The position numbers were made by a program, and so were the translations under genes. Positions 61,906-64,000 of a stretch of 64,000 nucleotides of DNA are shown one piece after another. A model generated the notes under the pieces. That model made no database searches. It was not told the DNA's origin and saw only the letters and a program-made list of their open reading frames with translations. How positions within the stretch are numbered: the stretch's first letter is position 1; each line of letters starts with the position of its first letter. This DNA comes from Methylorubrum suomiense. Lineage in GTDB: Bacteria; Pseudomonadota; Alphaproteobacteria; Rhizobiales; Beijerinckiaceae. The stretch covers positions 1 to 64,000 of the forward strand of contig NZ_BPRE01000019.1 in the NCBI RefSeq assembly GCF_022179765.1. Direction: 5' to 3'.

Positions 61906-62982
61906 ATGACATCCGCGAATCACCGAAGCCGGACCTCTCCTCCGCCGATGCCCTCAGCTTCCACCCCCCCGCCGCGGGCCGGTGAACGGCTCGCTCCGCT
62001 GCGCGCCCTGCCGCCCTGGGCCGGCGACGCGGTCGCCGTGGCCATCACCCTGCTCGCGACCGGCCTGCGCCTCCTGCTCGATCCGGTGCTGCCGCCGGGC
62101 TTCCCGTTCCTGACCTTCTTCCCCGCCGTCGTCCTGACGACGTTCTTCTTCGGGCTGCGGCCGGGCATCGTCTGCGCGGTGCTGTCGGGGCTGGCGGCGT
62201 GGTACTTCTTCGTGAAACCGGTCTACTCGTTCGTGCTGAACGCGCAGACCGCCCTGGCGCTCACCTTCTACGCCTTCATCGTCACCGTCGACATCGCGCT
62301 GATCCACTGGATGCGCGTGGCGGGGGAGCGTCTGGCCGCCGAGCGGGCGGTGACCGCCGACCTCTACGAGCAGCAGCGCACCATGTTCCAGGAGCTGCAG
62401 CATCGGGTCGCCAACAACATGCAGTTCGTGGCCGCGCTCCTCGCCCTGCAGAAGCGCAAGATCGCCGACGATCCCCGGGCGGCGGCGGAGGCCTTCGACG
62501 AGGCTCAGGCCCGGCTGGAGACGATCGCCCGCATCCACCGCCGCCTCTACGATCCGAGCCGGATCGATCAGCCGGTCGGCCAGTACCTTCAGGAATTGTG
62601 CAGCGACCTCCTCGAGGCCACCGGCGCGCGCAACATCGTCTGCCTCGTCGACGTGCCGCCGCTGCGCTTCGACCTCGCCCGGCTGACGACCCTGTCGCTC
62701 CTCGTGGTCGAGGTCGTCACCAACGCCCTCAAGCACGCCTTCACCGAATCCGCGCGCGGCACCATCACGATCCGTCTGGAGCAGCTGCAGGGGAGCATGA
62801 CGGCGCTGACCATCACCGATGACGGTCCCGGCATCCCGGCAGACTTCGATCCGACGGCGAGCCGCAGCCTCGGCTTCCGCATCGTCCAGGGGCTTGCCGC
62901 CCAGCTCGACGGCACGCTCACCTATGCCAATGACGGCGGCACCGTCGTACGTCTCGTATTCCCCGGCGGCCGGGCGGCGTGA
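61906..62982 (+). CDS. Sensor histidine kinase with DUF4118 membrane domain (HisKA_2)
   Basis: The 358-residue kinase has a DUF4118 membrane module with about four helices (about 40-140, FPAVVLTTFFFGLRPGIVCAV). A coiled-coil linker leads to a HisKA_2 phosphoacceptor ELQHRVANNMQFVAALLAL. The ATPase domain shows VVEVVTNALKHAF, ITDDGPGIP and LGFRIVQGLAAQL. Kinases of this class often act in general stress or light responses of alphaproteobacteria. No partner regulator lies next to it; kdpE converges on it from the other side. Confidence 0.9.
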   Translation: MTSANHRSRTSPPPMPSASTPPPRAGERLAPLRALPPWAGDAVAVAITLLATGLRLLLDPVLPPGFPFLTFFPAVVLTTFFFGLRPGIVCAVLSGLAAWYFFVKPVYSFVLNAQTALALTFYAFIVTVDIALIHWMRVAGERLAAERAVTADLYEQQRTMFQELQHRVANNMQFVAALLALQKRKIADDPRAAAEAFDEAQARLETIARIHRRLYDPSRIDQPVGQYLQELCSDLLEATGARNIVCLVDVPPLRFDLARLTTLSLLVVEVVTNALKHAFTESARGTITIRLEQLQGSMTALTITDDGPGIPADFDPTASRSLGFRIVQGLAAQLDGTLTYANDGGTVVRLVFPGGRAA

Positions 62983-62995
62983 GGCGCCGCCGCGC

Positions 62996-63688
62996 TCAGC
63001 CCAGCCCGTCGTCGGACGCGCGCAGGCGGTAGCCGATTCCGGTCTCGGTCAGGAGGAGGCGAGGGCGCTCGGGATCGGCCTCCAGCTTCTGCCGGAGCTG
63101 GCGCATGTAGACCCGCAGATATTGCGGGTCGGACGAGGCCGGAACCTCGCGCATCAGCTGGGCATGGGTCAGCACCTTGCCGGCATGCAGCACGAGGATG
63201 CGCAGGAAGTCGTACTCGCGCGGGGTGAGCTTCACCTCGGCCCCGTCGACCCGCACGATGCGCCGCACGAGGTCGACGCTGAGTCCCTCGACCCGGAAGA
63301 CGGGGCGCTCGCCCTTGGCGGCGAGCTGATGGCGCAGGGCCGCCCGCAGGCGGGCCAGCAGTTCGCCCATGCCGAAGGGCTTGGTCACGTAGTCGTCGGC
63401 GCCGAGATCGAGCGCCTCGACCTTGCCGCCCTCGTCGCCGCGGCTCGACAGCACCACCACCGGCAGGTCGGGGTGATCCGCGCGGATGGTCCGCAGCAGG
63501 TCGTGCCCGCCCATGTCGGGCAGGCCGAGATCGAGGATGACGAGATCGACCCGCTCGCGCTTGAGCAGCGTCAGGGCGGTGCCGGCGTCGGGCGCCTCCA
63601 AGAGGCTGTAGCCCTGCGTCGACAGGCCGACCCGCAGGAGCCGACGGATCGGCGGCTCGTCGTCGATCACGAGGACGGTCGGGCTCAT
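62996..63688 (-). CDS. kdpE: Response regulator KdpE
   Basis: The 230-residue OmpR-family regulator has a receiver with Asp53 (VDLVILDLGLPDMGG) and Lys103 (YVTKPFGMGELLARLRAAL), and a winged-helix output domain ending LRQKLEADPERPRLLLTETGIGYRL. The pattern is that of KdpE, which turns on the high-affinity K+ pump kdpFABC when potassium is low. It lies 10 nt downstream of the kdpD stop on the same strand. Confidence 0.9.
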   Translation of the reverse strand: MSPTVLVIDDEPPIRRLLRVGLSTQGYSLLEAPDAGTALTLLKRERVDLVILDLGLPDMGGHDLLRTIRADHPDLPVVVLSSRGDEGGKVEALDLGADDYVTKPFGMGELLARLRAALRHQLAAKGERPVFRVEGLSVDLVRRIVRVDGAEVKLTPREYDFLRILVLHAGKVLTHAQLMREVPASSDPQYLRVYMRQLRQKLEADPERPRLLLTETGIGYRLRASDDGLG

Positions 63689-63698
63689 AGAGGCGGGC

Positions 63699-64000
63699 TC
63701 ATGCGGCGCGGTCCTCCGGCGCGGGGATCGGCATCGACACGGTGAAGACGGCGCCCGGGCGGTCGCGTCGGTTGGCCGCCGTGACGGTGCCGCCCATGGC
63801 CTCGACGAAGCCGCGGGCGATGGCAAGCCCGAGCCCGGTGCCGGCGCGGACCCGGTCGCCCTTGCGCAGGCGGTGGAACTTGTCGAACACCCGCTCGGTC
63901 TCGGCCTCCGGCAGACCCTCGCCCTCGTCCAGCACCGCGAGACGGACCCACGCGCCCCGGCGGTCCGCCCGGACCGTGACGGTGGTCCCCTCGGGGGCGT
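63699..64000 (-). CDS. kdpD: Sensor kinase KdpD, C-terminal end (cut by the window edge)
   Basis: The frame enters from the right edge and encodes only the end of the ATPase domain, with [40 protein letters not shown] and the closing strand [10 protein letters not shown]. Pairing with kdpE identifies it as KdpD, the turgor or potassium sensor. The rest of this roughly 900-residue protein, and any kdpFABC genes, lie outside the window. Confidence 0.88.
   Translation of the reverse strand, partial: APEGTTVTVRADRRGAWVRLAVLDEGEGLPEAETERVFDKFHRLRKGDRVRAGTGLGLAIARGFVEAMGGTVTAANRRDRPGAVFTVSMPIPAPEDRAA

Overview
The window is about 64 kb of very GC-rich, densely coding DNA. The protein set (ribosomal protein S21 with a basic tail, two intracellular polyhydroxyalkanoate depolymerases, an HpnL-like hopanoid-associated membrane protein, a UbiK-type accessory factor, several two-component systems, serine-glyoxylate-type aminotransferase) and the codon use fit an alphaproteobacterium of the Methylobacterium/Methylorubrum type. 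That assignment is inference from protein style, not from a database match. Non-ATG starts, 4-nt ATGA/GTGA overlaps within operons and long hairpins without strong T-tracts are common throughout.

Left part (1-16 kb). The window opens on the 3' end of an IS5/IS427-like element that abuts the stop codon of a TauE/SafE-family permease, with a LysR regulator nearby. Next come cytochrome b561, a TetR-like regulator, proC, a YbjN-family protein, ubiK, an OmpR/EnvZ-type two-component pair and a glutathione S-transferase. A storage-polymer and carbon section follows: phaZ copy 1, rpsU with a perfect bidirectional terminator shared with a convergent single-domain response regulator, a class II glutamine amidotransferase, a GabD-like aldehyde dehydrogenase and phaZ copy 2.

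Middle part (16-36 kb). A 974-residue FAD/Fe-S D-2-hydroxyacid dehydrogenase-like protein is followed by an SDR. A glyoxylate-related cluster (GntR regulator, aminotransferase, MFS transporter) lies beside a truncated hydroxypyruvate isomerase. A small foreign-looking island holds a decayed IS701-type transposase and a low-GC PAP2-like membrane protein. After a large DUF2339 protein, a PilZ-like protein and a Crp/Fnr regulator comes a spermidine/putrescine-type ABC transporter with no substrate-binding protein gene. A toxin-antitoxin pair and an HpnL-like membrane protein with an upstream metal-binding partner end this part.

Right part (36-64 kb). There is an orphan KpsE/Wzz-like protein, an ankyrin protein, glpK overlapping a homoserine-acetyltransferase-like hydrolase, a chemotaxis receptor, a glycerophosphodiesterase/RidA pair, argD-argF, a three-gene Baeyer-Villiger monooxygenase/esterase/dehydrogenase operon, and at the edge kdpE with the 3' end of kdpD.

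The most interesting locus is 45.8-51.5 kb. A C39-peptidase ABC exporter and its HlyD adaptor are divergent from a 77-residue peptide with a textbook double-glycine leader. The predicted mature peptide is built from 11-residue repeats rich in GxxxG spacings. Two paralogous AraC-family regulators follow it. This looks like a self-contained exported-peptide system, bacteriocin or signal, of the general kind known as glycine-zipper bacteriocins. No recognisable immunity gene is visible.
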